A DNA stretch of 64,000 nucleotides. Source: CAZKWG01 sp964615375. Lineage in GTDB: Bacteria; Myxococcota_A; UBA796; CAZKWG01. Under the pieces are notes generated by a model, which saw nothing but the letters and a program-made list of their open reading frames with translations, ran no database searches and had not been told where the DNA came from. This document shows positions 43,120 through 53,600 of the stretch, piece after piece; within the stretch, counting starts at the first letter, position 1; every line of letters starts with the position of its first letter. The position numbers and the translations under genes are program-made. The stretch covers positions 159,263-223,262 of the forward strand of contig CAZTOW010000012.1 in assembly GCA_964615375.1 (NCBI GenBank), written 5' to 3'.

Positions 43120-44025
43120 TCAGTCCTTCGGGCCGGGCGCGGGCTGGTCTGGCGCGGGGCTGGCGGGCGCGTCGATCTCGGCGTGCGTCCAGGTGCGCTC
43201 GAAGACGGTGGCGCCGCTCAGGTCGAGGACGGTGATGGTGAGGCGCTCCGCGTCCGCCCGCAGGAGCCCCAAGCCCAGGTGGGAGGCGGCGTACAGCGTG
43301 CCCTCGGTGGGGCGGGTCGGCCGCGTCCCCGCGCCACCCGTGCCCATCACCACCTGCACGAGCCCCTCGCGCTGGATGACCTGCGCGTCGTGGTCGTGGC
43401 CGGAGAGGATCACGTCGGCGCTCTTCAGGATCCGCGCGTAGGGTCGGAGCTCCTCGGTGTCGCCGTGCCCTCCCCCGGACCAGAGGGGGTGGTGCCCGTA
43501 GACGACGACCCAGGGGGTCTCGGCTTCGCGGATCTGCTGCTTCAGCCAGCGGCGCTGGGCGGCGTCCGGCACGTTCGTGTCCAGCGCGATCAGGGTGACC
43601 GGGCCTGTAACCCAGGTGTAACGCCGCGCGGGCATGTCCCAGACGGAGGCCGTGCCCGCGGGCGCCGTCCAGCCCACCTGGGCATCGGGGTCCTTGCCCA
43701 TGTCGTGGTTGCCCAGCGCGGGGTGGAAGCGCAGTCCCAGCGCCCCATAAGGCTGGACGAAGGCGCGATCCCAGAGCGGGTCATCGGGGCCGGACACGCC
43801 GTCGTCGTAGAAATTGTCCCCCAGCAGGGCCACGCCGTCACAGCCCGCCGCGCAGGCGCGCGCCAGCAGCTCGGCGACGCGCGTCTGATCGGCCTCCCCC
43901 GTGCCCGCGTCGCCGAAGAAGGCGACCGTGGCGCCGGGTTCGGCCAGGGCCTCGGGACACAGGAGCCGCGTGAGCAGGGTCAGGGCGAGGATCATCCCTG
44001 AAGCGTAGCGCGCCCCTTTGTCCAT
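43120..44025 (-). CDS. Secreted calcineurin-like metallophosphoesterase
   Basis: Product of about 301 residues with signal peptide (MILALTLLTRLLCPEALAEP). Metal-binding motifs: FFGDAGTG, LLGDNFYDDG, ALGNHD, VVYGHHPLW and SGHDHDAQV, in the order of purple-acid-phosphatase-like enzymes. The ATG at 44025 is 7 bases after the stop of the giant TSP3 gene; an internal ATG at 43995 gives a shorter signal peptide and is an alternative. It probably hydrolyses phosphate esters outside the cell, in one operon with the calcium-binding surface protein. Confidence 0.88.
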   Translation of the reverse strand: MDKGARYASGMILALTLLTRLLCPEALAEPGATVAFFGDAGTGEADQTRVAELLARACAAGCDGVALLGDNFYDDGVSGPDDPLWDRAFVQPYGALGLRFHPALGNHDMGKDPDAQVGWTAPAGTASVWDMPARRYTWVTGPVTLIALDTNVPDAAQRRWLKQQIREAETPWVVVYGHHPLWSGGGHGDTEELRPYARILKSADVILSGHDHDAQVIQREGLVQVVMGTGGAGTRPTRPTEGTLYAASHLGLGLLRADAERLTITVLDLSGATVFERTWTHAEIDAPASPAPDQPAPGPKD

Positions 44026-44032
44026 GGCGAGC

Positions 44033-47000
44033 TCAGCGTCTGCGCCGCAGACCGATGAGCGCGAACAGTCCGGCCAGCAGCCCCAGCGAGGGCCGGGCGG
44101 GCTCGGTGGCGCAGCCGCAGCCCCCGCCGCCCTTCCAGTCCTCCCAGACCGGGCCGGTCTCCGCGTCGCCGGTGTCGGCGCTGTCGGGGCTGCCGGTCTC
44201 CTGGGGCCCGGTGTCTCCGGTCTCCTGAGGACCGGTGTCACCGGTGTCACCGGTGTCGCCGGTGTGGGGCTCCACGGGCACGTCGTCGGAGGGGTCCAGC
44301 GGGTCGGTGCCGCTCGCCACCTCGTCCCCGTCGCCCACGCTGCCGTCGTCGGTGTCCCAGTCCAGCGGGTTCGTGTCGTGCTCGCGCAGCTCGCTGCCGT
44401 CGCTGAGCCCGTCGTCGTCCGAGTCGGCGTCCGTGGGCGAGGTGCCGGTGGACAGGACCTCCTCGCCGTCGGAGAGCGCGTCGGCGTCCGTGTCCGCCTC
44501 GGTGGGATCGGTGCCGTAGGTGAGCACCTCGTCGCCGTCGGTGAGCCCGTCGGCGTCGGTGTCGGGGAGGGTCGGGTCGCTGCCATAGGCGTCCACCTCC
44601 TCTCCGTCGGTGAGCCCGTCGTCATCCGTGTCCGCGTCGAGCGGGTCGGTGCTGTGGGTGAGCACCTCGTCGCCGTCGGTGAGCCCGTCGTCGTCGCTGT
44701 CCGGGTCCAGCCGGTCGGTGCCGTAGACGAAGCCCTCCTCCTTGTCGGTGAGCCCGTCCTCGTCCGTGTCCGTGGTGTCGGTGATGTCGTCGCTCGGGTC
44801 CAGCGGGTCGGTGCCGTCCGCCAGTACCTCCACGCCGTCGGGCGTGCCTCCGTCGTCCGTGTCCGTGTCCATCGGGTCCGTGTTGTAGGTGTTCACCTCC
44901 TCGCCGTCGGTGAGTCCGTCCCCGTCCGAGTCATCCACGATGGGATCGGTCCCGTGCGTGTTGACCTCGTCCCCGTCGGTGAGCCCGTCGTCGTCCGTGT
45001 CTTCATCCAGCGCGTCCGTCCCGTGGGTCAGCACCTCGTCGCCGTCGATGAGCCCGTCGTCGTCCGTGTCTTCATCGGTCGGCTCCGTGCCGTAGACGGA
45101 GACCTCCTCGCCGTCCGACAGCCCGTCGTTGTCCGAGTCCGCGTCCAGAGGATCCGTGCCCGTCTCGCCCACCTCGGTCCCGTCGGAGAGGCCGTCGTCA
45201 TCCGTGTCGGCGTCCAGCGCGTCCGTCCCGTGGGTGGCGATCTCGTCGCCGTCGGTGAGCCCGTCGTCGTCCGAGTCGTCGTCGAGTGGATCCGTCCCCG
45301 TCGTGAGCACCTCGTCCGCGTCGGTGAGCCCGTCCGCGTCCGTGTCGGCGTCGTTGGGGTCGGTCCCGTAGGCGTCCACCTCGTCTCCGTCGGTGAGCCC
45401 GTCCGCGTCCGTGTCGGCGGCGGTCGGATCCGTGGAGGTCTCATACGTCTCTTCCCCGTCGCTGAGCCCGTCCCCGTCCGTGTCCGGGTTCAGCGGATCC
45501 GTGCCGCCGGCGACCTCGTCCCCGTCCAGGAGCCCGTCGTCGTCGGTGTCCTCGTCCAGGCGGTCCGTCCCGTACACGTCCGTCTCGCTCTTGTCGGTGA
45601 GCCCGTCGCCGTCCGTGTCGGTGGTCTCCAGGATGTCGTCGCTCCCGTCGAGGGGATCGGTGCCGTCGGAGAGCACCTCCACCCCGTCGCCCACGCCGCC
45701 GTCGTCCGTGTCCGCGTCGGTGGGGTCGGTGCCGTGCGTGTTGACCTCCTCGCCGTCGTCCAGCCCGTCGCCGTCCGTGTCGGGGTTGGTGGGATCCGAT
45801 CCGTGCTCGGTGGCCTCGTCCCCGTCGGTGAGCCCGTCCGCGTCCGTGTCTTCATTCAGCGGATCGGTGCCCCAGGTCCCCACCTCGTCGCCGTCGGAGA
45901 GGCCGTCGTCGTCCGTGTCTTCATCATTGGGGTCCGTGGTGTAGGTGTTCACCTCCGCCCCGTCGGAGAGCCCGTCATCGTCCGTGTCCGCGTCCGTGGG
46001 CAGGGTCTCGGTGTCGTTGACCTCCGTCCCGTCGGAGAGCCCGTCGCCGTCCGTGTCGGCGCTGTTGGGATCCGAGCCCCAGTCGTCCACCTCCACGCCG
46101 TCGCTGAGGTCGTCGTCGTCCGTGTCCGCGTCCAGCGGGTCCGTGTCCGTCTCGCGGACCTCCTCCCCGTCCTCCAGCCCGTCGTCGTCGCTGTCGGCGT
46201 CCGTGGGGCTGGTGCCCTCCACGTTGACCTCGCGCCCGTCGGAGAGGTCGTCGTCATCCGTGTCCCGGTCCAGCGGGTCGGAGTCCCAGGTCAGCACCTC
46301 GTCCCCGTCGCTGACCCCGTCGTTGTCCGAGTCCGAGTCCTCCGGGTCGGTGCCCAGCTCGTCCTCCTCGTCGTCGGTCAGCCCGTCCGCGTCGCTGTCC
46401 GTGTCCGGGTCGCACTCGTTGCCGATCCCGTCCCCGTCCGAGTCCTCCTGGTCGGGGTTGATGTCCTCGTCACAGTTGTCCGTGTCGTCACCAACCCGGT
46501 CGCCGTCCGTGTCGATGTCCCAGGACAGGTTGACCTCGTCCAGGGCCACCGCCTCGGTCCCGTCGCCCTGAAGGTAGGCGCACCAGTACAGTTGGGAGGC
46601 GTCCAGCTCGTCCATGTGGGCGTCGAGCGTGTCCTGGTCGTTGGACTCGTCCACGCCCGAGGAGGTGGCGAAGCCGCCGCTGTACCACCACCACGTCTCT
46701 CCATCCTCGGAGAGCACGTAGCTCAGGCTCCCGCCGTCCGGGTCCTCCACCGCGGAGAAGCCCGTCCACACGAAGCTCGCGACGCCAGGGGTCTCCGGGT
46801 CGGTGGAGCAGACCTTGGCGAGGGTGGGGTAGCGCTCGTCCGCCGGGCCCACGCTGCCCGGGTCGGGGCCAGCGTAGGTGGAGATCTCGGCCTCGAAGCC
46901 GTCGTCTGTGCTGCTGACGCCGTTGACGCTGTCGGCGTCCACGCGGATCCGGCCCTCGCCGCCGCCCCCGCCGCCGCCGATGTAGGTGCCTGAGCTCACC

Positions 47001-48469
47001 ACGTCCCCGCCCGCCGCCGAGAGCTCGCCCGAGAGCGTGAGCTCGCCCACGCGCAGCCACACGGTCCCGCCCGCGCCCGAGCCGCCCGAGGCCGAGGTGT
47101 AGGACGTGCTGGTGGTGGATCCGTCGGCGCCGTCCGCGGCCAGCGCGCCGGCCAGGCTGGCCTCGCTGGCCATCACCAGCACGACGCCGCCGCCGTCGCC
47201 GCCCGTGCCGCCCTTGTAGCCGTGGGAGGAGCCGCCGCCGCCCGCGCCGCCGCCGCCGTAGTGCAGGGTGCTGAGCTCGGCGTCCCCCGTGATCCCGCCG
47301 CCGCCGCCGCCGCCGCCGCCGTAGTGCGAGCCGCAGGTGTCGCCGCCGCCGCCGCCCAGCGTGTCCGACCCCACGTTGCCCGCCGCCGCGCTGCTGTCGT
47401 AGCAGCTCGAGCTCCCGATGCTGCCCGCCTCGCCCGCGTCGCCGCCGTCGCCGCCGGGGCAGGAGCTCCCGCCGCCGCCGCCCGCCGCCACGTCGGCCGC
47501 GCCGCCGCTGCCGCCCGATCCGGCCCGGCTCCCTCCGCAGCCCGTCCCGCCGCCGCCGCCGCCGCCGCCGCCCGCGTGCCCGCCGCCGCCGCCGCCGCCC
47601 GCGCCGTCGTCCGAGTTGTCCGTCCCGTCGCCGCCGCCGCCGCCCGCGCCGTAGCCGCCGCTGCCGCCCTTCGTGCCCACGGCCCGGGACGAGCCCTCGC
47701 CGCCGCCGCCGCCGCCCGTGCCGTCGGTGGCGCCGTCGTCGCCGCCGTCCCCGTCCACGCCCACCCAGCTCTCGCCGCCCGCGCCGCCCGTGCCGCTGGT
47801 GTTGCCGCCCGCGCCGCCCTCGTAGCCGAGCCCGCTCGCGTCCACCGCGCTCTCGCTGTCCACGGTCAGCGCGCCGGCCGCGCGGAAGGCCACGACCCCG
47901 CCCAGGCTCCCGTCCCAGGCGTCCGCCGTGATCGTGGAGGCCGTCAGCGTGACGTCGCCGTAGTTGGGCACGCGCTGGGCGAAGACGACGTGGTTCACGC
48001 CGTCGTAGTCGTTGTCCAGGTCGGAGACCGTGATCGTGGCGCCCGAGACGCCGGTCACGCGGACCAGCTCGTAGCTGCCCACCCCGTCCAGATCGCTGGT
48101 CGTGCCCTGCGCGTCCAGCAGGAGCAACTCGTCGCCCTCGCTGAGCCCGCCCGCGTAGCCGTCCAGCGCGACGGCCGTGTCCCCCGCCGAGAGCGCCGTC
48201 GTGATGGGCCAGGCGGCGCCGTCGGCCACCGTGCGGTCGCCCGAGGCGTCCGTGCTCAGGTTCCAGGTCGTGCCGCTGAGGCTCAGGTCGCCGTCGGCTC
48301 CCGTGCCGCCGAGATCGCCGATCATCCGGGCCAGCCCGCCGTCCACCCGGACCTCGTCGGGCTGGTAGCTGACCTCGTCGGCGTCGTCGAGCGGCCAGGT
48401 GGCGGTCGTGGACGCCAGGAGGGGCGCGCCGACGAGCAGCGCGAGGGCCACGGGGAGGCGACGGGTCAT
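44033..48469 (-). CDS. Giant TSP3-repeat surface protein with Gly-rich domain and MYXO-CTERM-like tail
   Basis: Product of 1478 residues. Signal peptide MTRRLPVALALLVGAPLLAS; an N-terminal beta domain; a Gly-rich domain (about residues 215-500) with runs of up to nine Gly and GGxGG patterns; a beta domain near 500-680; then 30 TSP3-type repeats of about 23 residues (DTDDDGLTDGDEVxTHGTDPLDA) that bind Ca2+ through their Asp rows; a Thr/Asp/Gly linker (DTGDTGDTGPQETG); and the tail GGGCGCATE, helix, LRRRR. Start supported by GGGAG 7 bases upstream. Probably a long, calcium-stiffened cell-surface stalk or adhesin. Paralogous to the gene at 50622. Confidence 0.9.
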   Translation of the reverse strand: MTRRLPVALALLVGAPLLASTTATWPLDDADEVSYQPDEVRVDGGLARMIGDLGGTGADGDLSLSGTTWNLSTDASGDRTVADGAAWPITTALSAGDTAVALDGYAGGLSEGDELLLLDAQGTTSDLDGVGSYELVRVTGVSGATITVSDLDNDYDGVNHVVFAQRVPNYGDVTLTASTITADAWDGSLGGVVAFRAAGALTVDSESAVDASGLGYEGGAGGNTSGTGGAGGESWVGVDGDGGDDGATDGTGGGGGGEGSSRAVGTKGGSGGYGAGGGGGDGTDNSDDGAGGGGGGGHAGGGGGGGGGTGCGGSRAGSGGSGGAADVAAGGGGGSSCPGGDGGDAGEAGSIGSSSCYDSSAAAGNVGSDTLGGGGGDTCGSHYGGGGGGGGGITGDAELSTLHYGGGGAGGGGSSHGYKGGTGGDGGGVVLVMASEASLAGALAADGADGSTTSTSYTSASGGSGAGGTVWLRVGELTLSGELSAAGGDVVSSGTYIGGGGGGGEGRIRVDADSVNGVSSTDDGFEAEISTYAGPDPGSVGPADERYPTLAKVCSTDPETPGVASFVWTGFSAVEDPDGGSLSYVLSEDGETWWWYSGGFATSSGVDESNDQDTLDAHMDELDASQLYWCAYLQGDGTEAVALDEVNLSWDIDTDGDRVGDDTDNCDEDINPDQEDSDGDGIGNECDPDTDSDADGLTDDEEDELGTDPEDSDSDNDGVSDGDEVLTWDSDPLDRDTDDDDLSDGREVNVEGTSPTDADSDDDGLEDGEEVRETDTDPLDADTDDDDLSDGVEVDDWGSDPNSADTDGDGLSDGTEVNDTETLPTDADTDDDGLSDGAEVNTYTTDPNDEDTDDDGLSDGDEVGTWGTDPLNEDTDADGLTDGDEATEHGSDPTNPDTDGDGLDDGEEVNTHGTDPTDADTDDGGVGDGVEVLSDGTDPLDGSDDILETTDTDGDGLTDKSETDVYGTDRLDEDTDDDGLLDGDEVAGGTDPLNPDTDGDGLSDGEETYETSTDPTAADTDADGLTDGDEVDAYGTDPNDADTDADGLTDADEVLTTGTDPLDDDSDDDGLTDGDEIATHGTDALDADTDDDGLSDGTEVGETGTDPLDADSDNDGLSDGEEVSVYGTEPTDEDTDDDGLIDGDEVLTHGTDALDEDTDDDGLTDGDEVNTHGTDPIVDDSDGDGLTDGEEVNTYNTDPMDTDTDDGGTPDGVEVLADGTDPLDPSDDITDTTDTDEDGLTDKEEGFVYGTDRLDPDSDDDGLTDGDEVLTHSTDPLDADTDDDGLTDGEEVDAYGSDPTLPDTDADGLTDGDEVLTYGTDPTEADTDADALSDGEEVLSTGTSPTDADSDDDGLSDGSELREHDTNPLDWDTDDGSVGDGDEVASGTDPLDPSDDVPVEPHTGDTGDTGDTGPQETGDTGPQETGSPDSADTGDAETGPVWEDWKGGGGCGCATEPARPSLGLLAGLFALIGLRRRR
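46950..47830 (-). repeat. GGC/GCC-rich low-complexity DNA encoding poly-Gly stretches
   Basis: On the plus strand this segment is dominated by gccgcc runs; on the minus strand it encodes Gly runs with Ser, Asp, Ala and Thr. It is the most biased DNA in the window and prone to slippage. Confidence 0.85.
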
Positions 48470-48559
48470 GGTGGGACTCCCGGACAGGTGTTCAGGACAT
48501 CATCGCACAACGCGCGCGCCGCTGGGGAGCCCGAGCGCTCACCGGGTTAGCCCGAGCCC

Positions 48560-49480
48560 GTGCCCCTGCCCCTCCAGCACAGCCTCGACCAGCTCCTCGT
48601 CCTGGAGACCGTCGCCCGGACCGGCTCCTTCGCCGCCGCCGCGCGCGAGCTCCACCGCGTGCCCTCGGCGGTGAGCTATACGGTCAAGGCGCTGGAAGAG
48701 GCGCTCGATCTCGCACTCTTCGACCGGAGCGGGCACACGGTGGCGCTGACGGCGGCGGGGCGGGCCATCCTGGAGGAGGCGACGCAGGTGCTGGGGCGGG
48801 CGCGGCGGCTGGAGCAGCTGGCGGCCTCGCTCTCGGGGGGCTGGGAGCCGGAGCTTCAAGTGGTGGTGGAGGGGGTCTACCCGATGCGCCCCATCACCGA
48901 GGCGCTGCGCGCGCTCTCCGAGCGGCGGGTGCCGACCCGGGTGCGCCTGGACGTGGAGTACCAGGACGGCGTGCCCGAGCGCTTCGAGGCCGACCACGCC
49001 GATCTCATGCTGCTGCTGGACTGGCCGGGGGACGACCGCCTGCGCGCCACGCCGCTGCCGCCGCTCACGATGGTGCTGGTGGCCTCGCCGCGGCACCCGC
49101 TGGCCGGGCTCACGGCCATCGACCGGCCCACGCTGCTGCAGCACACCGATCTGGTCGTGCGCGACTCCTCGTCCCGCTACGCCCGCGCCCCGCGCCGGCC
49201 CTACATGGGCAGCCACCACGTCGTCTACCTCTCGGACTTCCACAGCAAGCGGCTCGCGCTGCTGAGCGGGGTGGGCTTCGGCTGGGCGCCGGAGCACCTG
49301 GTGGCCGAGGATCTGGCGCGGGGGGAGCTGGCTCTGCTGGACTTCGCCGAGGGCAGCCGGTGGACCTACCACCCCGCGCTGATCTCCCGCCGGGACGCGC
49401 CGCTGGGGCCGGCGGGGCGGCTCTTCGTGGACGTGCTGCTGGCGACGGTTCATCAAGAAAACTGCTCGACAGCATCATGA
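48560..49480 (+). CDS. LysR-family transcriptional regulator
   Basis: Product of 306 residues from GTG 48560. The N-terminal winged HTH is complete: LDQLLVLETVARTGSFAAAARELHRVPSAVSYTVKALEEALDLALF (about 9-54). The C-terminal LysR substrate domain follows (QVVVEGVYPMRPITEALRAL to WAPEHLVAEDLARGEL). The length is normal for the family. It is divergent from the TSP3 operon start (90 bases) and so may regulate it; LysR regulators often act on the divergent neighbour. Ligand unknown. No clear ribosome site before the GTG. Confidence 0.93.
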   Translation: MPLPLQHSLDQLLVLETVARTGSFAAAARELHRVPSAVSYTVKALEEALDLALFDRSGHTVALTAAGRAILEEATQVLGRARRLEQLAASLSGGWEPELQVVVEGVYPMRPITEALRALSERRVPTRVRLDVEYQDGVPERFEADHADLMLLLDWPGDDRLRATPLPPLTMVLVASPRHPLAGLTAIDRPTLLQHTDLVVRDSSSRYARAPRRPYMGSHHVVYLSDFHSKRLALLSGVGFGWAPEHLVAEDLARGELALLDFAEGSRWTYHPALISRRDAPLGPAGRLFVDVLLATVHQENCSTAS

Positions 49481-49548
49481 AGATTCGCTTTCATTGATGG
49501 AGTGGGCGCCGTAGGCTCTGGATCGTCCCTCGCTGAAGCGGAGCGATC

Positions 49549-50553
49549 ATGACCCTGCGATTCCTCTCCGGCCTGCTCTTCGCGCTCACCTCGGGCTGCG
49601 TCACCGACTACGACATCAAGGGCATCCCCGGCCCCGACGCCGAGGGCGAGGCGGCGGGCGAGGGCGAGGGCGAGGCCGGCGACACGGGCGAGGAGAACCC
49701 CACCGCCGACCAGCAGAGCGGCGACAAGCCCGCGGACGTGGGCGAGCCCGGCGGCGACGACATGCCGGAGGACAGCGGGGACACGGGCGCGCCGGCCGAG
49801 GAGGAGACCGAGGAAGAGGATCCGGCCCCCGAGGACGACTGCGACCACACCTCGGACCTGATCTACGTCATCGCCCGGGACGACGGCGCGCTCTACACCT
49901 TCGACCCGGAGGCGCTGACGTTCTCGCGCCTGGGCGTGCTGCGCTGCGGCACCAGCGCCACCCCGGAGAGCATGTCGGTGGCCCGCGACGGCGTGGCCTA
50001 CGTGCGCGGCTCCGACGACGGGCTGTACGCGGTGGACCTCACGACGCTGGCCTGCTCGGCGACCTCCTACAGCGACCGCGAGACCGGCTTCGGCGCCTTC
50101 GGGATGGGCTTCGCCACCCAGGACGCGGACACCTGGCGGGACGAGCTCTTCGTGGCCAACGAGGGCTGGCTGGGCCGCCTGGACACCAGCTCCTTCTCCC
50201 TGAGCTCGCTCGGCCGCATGCCCAGCCAGGCCGAGCTGAGCGGCAACGCCGACGGCGAGCTCTGGGCCTTCTTCCCGCTGGAGAGCCCGGCCACCCTGGC
50301 CCGCCTGGACAAGGAGGACGCGAGCGTGCTGGAGGAGGTGGCGCTGCCCCGCTTCCCCGACGCGGGCGACATCGACACCTTCGCCTTCGCCACCTGGGGC
50401 GGCGAGTGGTGGCTCTTCGTCCGCGAGCACGGCATGGGCAGCTCCACGGACGTCTACCGGGTCACGGCCGAGGGCGAGATGACGAAGGAGCTGAGCGAGG
50501 TCGGCTTCGACGTGGTGGGCGCCGGCGTCTCGACCTGCGCGCCCACGGAGTAG
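49549..50553 (+). CDS. Lipoprotein with acidic linker and propeller-like domain
   Basis: Product of 334 residues. Signal peptide with lipobox LTSGC (about residues 13-17), an acidic Gly/Glu/Asp linker to about residue 100 (including GEGEGEAGDTGEE), then a domain with repeated short strands (DLIYVIARDDGALYTFDPEAL, GVAYVRGSDDGLYAVDLTTL, LFVANEGWLGRLDTSSFS), suggestive of a PQQ- or NHL-like propeller. Single Cys pairs may form disulfides. It lies between the two TSP3 genes and ends 68 bases from the convergent second one. Function unknown. Confidence 0.78.
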   Translation: MTLRFLSGLLFALTSGCVTDYDIKGIPGPDAEGEAAGEGEGEAGDTGEENPTADQQSGDKPADVGEPGGDDMPEDSGDTGAPAEEETEEEDPAPEDDCDHTSDLIYVIARDDGALYTFDPEALTFSRLGVLRCGTSATPESMSVARDGVAYVRGSDDGLYAVDLTTLACSATSYSDRETGFGAFGMGFATQDADTWRDELFVANEGWLGRLDTSSFSLSSLGRMPSQAELSGNADGELWAFFPLESPATLARLDKEDASVLEEVALPRFPDAGDIDTFAFATWGGEWWLFVREHGMGSSTDVYRVTAEGEMTKELSEVGFDVVGAGVSTCAPTE

Positions 50554-50621
50554 GGCGCGGCGGGTCAGGTCGCCAAGGCGCGGCCGAAGGTCTCGTCCTG
50601 GCGAGGCATCGCGGACGCCCC

Positions 50622-53600
50622 TCAGCCCCGCCGCGCCCGCCGCCGCGCGACCAGGGCCGCGAGCCCGACCAGCAGGCCCGCGCCGCCCCAGGGCTCCTCG
50701 CGCCCGGAGCTGCTGCACGCGCAGCCGCCCTTGTAGAAGTCCGACCAGGCGCTCCCCGTGTCCGGGGTGCCGGTGTCGGGCGCGCCCGTGTCCCAGGTGT
50801 CCAGCCCGCCGGTCTCCCCGGTGTCCTCTCCGCCGCCCAGGTCATCCGTCCCGTCCAGCGGGTCCGTGCCGTTCAGCACCTCCTCGCCGTCCGAGACCGT
50901 GCCGTCGTCCGTGTCCGGGTCCAGCGGATCCGTGCCCCAGGTGTTGACCTCGTCCCCGTCGGTGAGCTGGTCGTCGTCGCTGTCCTCGTCCAGCGGATCC
51001 GTGTCCGTCTCCAGGACCTCGTCCCCGTCGGAGAGCCCGTCATCGTCCGTGTCCGGGTCGGTGGGGTCGGTGCCGTGGATGCCGTCCTCCTCGCGGTCGC
51101 CGAGCCCGTCCCCGTCCGTGTCCACGTCCTGTATGTCGTCGGATCCGTCCAGCGGATCGGTGCCGTCCAGCAGCACCTCCACGCCGTCGGAGACCCCGCC
51201 GTCGTCCGTGTCCGTGTCGTTTGGATCCGTGCCGTGGGTGTTCACCTCGTCCCCGTCGGACAGCCCGTCCCCGTCGGTGTCCTCGTCGAGCGGGTCCGTG
51301 TCCGTGTCGTTGACCTCCGCCCCGTCCCCGAGCCCGTCGTCGTCCGTGTCGGCGTCCAGCGGATCCGTGCTCGTGCTGTTCACCTCCGTCCCGTCGTCCA
51401 GCGCGTCGTCGTCGCTGTCGGCGTCCAGCGGGTCCGTCTCCGTGCTCAGGACCTCCTCACCGTCGGTCAGCGTGTCGTCGTCCGTGTCGGCGTCCGTCGG
51501 GTCCGTGTCATGGGTGTTCACCTCGTCCCCGTCGGTCAGCCCGTCGTCGTCGCTGTCCGTGTCCAATGGATCGGTGCTGTAGGTGTTCACCTCGTCCCCG
51601 TCGGTGAGCCCGTCGTCGTCCGTGTCGGCGTCGGTGGGGTCCGTCCCGGTGGTGTCGACCTCGGTGGCGTCGCCGAGCCCGTCCCCGTCCGTGTCGGGCA
51701 CCAGCGGATCGGTGCCGGTGGTCTCCACCTCCTCCCCGTCGGAGAGCCCGTCATCGTCCGTGTCCACGTCCGTTGGATCGGTGTCGTGCGACTCGACCTC
51801 ATCGCCGTCGGAGAGCCCGTCCCCGTCCGTGTCGGGCACCAGCGGATCCGTGCCCAGGTCCACCTCCTCCCCGTCGCTGAGTCCGTCGTCGTCCGTGTCT
51901 TCATCGAGGCGATCCGTCTCGTAGACCCCGGTCTCCTCCTTGTCGGTGAGCCCGTCCCCGTCCGTGTCGGTGGTGTCCAGGATGTCGTCCGAGCCGACCA
52001 GGGGATCGGTCCCGTCCACCAGGACCTCCGTTCCGTCGGAGACCCCGCCGTCGTCCGTGTCGGCGTCCGTTGGATCCGTGTCGTGCGTGTTCACCTCGTC
52101 CCCGTCCGAGAGCCCGTCCCCGTCCGTGTCCGGGTTGGTTGGATCGGTGCCGTGCTCGGTGGCCTCGTCCCCGTCGGTGAGCCCGTCCCCGTCCGTGTCG
52201 GGATCGTTGGGGTCCGTAGACCACTCGCTCACCTCGTCGCCGTCGTCGAGACCGTCGTCGTCCGAGTCGGCGTCCAGCGGGTCGGTCTCGTAGGTGTCGA
52301 GCTCGGCGGCGTCGCCGAGGGCGTCGTCGTCCGTGTCGGCGTCGTTGGGGTCCGTCCCGGTCTCCAACACCTCCACGTCGTCCGTGAGCCCGTCGTCGTC
52401 CGAGTCGGTGTCGTTGGGATCCGTCTCGTGGGTGTTCACCTCGTCGCCGTCGGAGAGCCCGTCCCCGTCCGTATCGGCGTCGTTGGGATCCGTGTCGGTC
52501 TCGCGGACCTCCGTCGCGTCGTCCAGCCCGTCGTCGTCGCTGTCAGCGTCGTTCGGGTCCGTCTCGGTGTTGTTGACCTCGCGACCGTCGCTGAGGTCGT
52601 CGTTGTCCGTGTCGCGATCATTGGGGTCGGTGTCGTAGGTCAGCACCTCGTCGCCGTCGGAGAGCCCGTCCCCGTCCGTGTCGGCGTCGTTGGGGTCCGT
52701 GTCGTGGGTCTCGACCTCGTCACCGTCGGAGAGCCCGTCCCCGTCCGTGTCGGCGTCGTTGGGGTCCGTGTCGGTGGTGATCACCTCCTCGCTGTCCGTG
52801 AGCCCGTCGTCGTCGCTGTCGGCGTCCTCGGGATCCGTCTCGTAGGTGATCACCTCGTCGCGGTCGCTGAGCCCGTCCCCGTCCGCGTCCGCCGTGCTGG
52901 AGATGTCGTCGTCGGGGTCGGAGGGGTCCGAGCCGTCCACCAGGACCTCGTCCCCGTCCGAGATGCCGCCGTCGTCGCTGTCGGCGTCGGTGGGATCGGT
53001 GTCGTAGGTGAGCACCTCGTCCCCGTCGTCGAGCCCGTCGTCGTCCGTGTCGGCGTCGAAGGGGTCGGTGCCGTAGGTGTCGCTCTCGTCGCCGTCCTGC
53101 AGCCCGTCGCCGTCCGCGTCGGGGTCCAGGTAGTCCACGGTCCCGTCCGCGTCCGTGTCGTCGGTGCGGGGATCGCCGTCCGAGTCCGCGTCCTCGTCCT
53201 CGGTGAGCAGCCCGTCGCCGTCATCGTCGGTGTCCTGGACGTCGATGGTGCCGTCGCTGTCCGAGTCCGCGTAGGTGCAGGCCTCGTAGACACCCAGGAT
53301 GTCCAGGAAGTTGCCGACGCTCGCGCTGCCTGAGCCCGTGCTCACCGACTCGAAGCCGATGTTCGACGTCGTGCTGCTGGCGGTGAACGAGCTGACGTAC
53401 ACGCCCCAGTCGCTCGTGTCGGTGGTGTAGGTGTCGATGGCGACGCTGTCGACCTCGAAGCGCGCGACGTCCGTGCCGCCGCGCCCGCGGTGGCCGACCA
53501 CCAGCACGTACTCCGTGCCCGCCTCGGTGCTGATCTCCTGGAAGAGGCGGGAGCTGCGGGTGGCGTTGATCTCGGCGAACTGCGCGCCCTCCAGCGCGGG

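Noticed and set aside
2261..43625. Recurring GTAAC/GTTAC motif across the window, often as TGTAAC
   Set aside because: A rough base-composition estimate gives a similar number by chance for the 5-mer; sites lie in coding sequence with no fixed spacing.
44018..46993. 991-codon plus-strand frame with Val/Arg repeats
   Set aside because: Mirror of the TSP3 repeats on the other strand; the minus-strand product has signal peptide, repeats and sorting tail.
50554..50621. Search for a terminator between convergent lipoprotein and TSP3 genes
   Set aside because: No stem followed by a T-run on either strand.
50406..53333. 975-codon plus-strand frame
   Set aside because: Same artefact over the second TSP3 gene; starts inside the lipoprotein gene in another frame.
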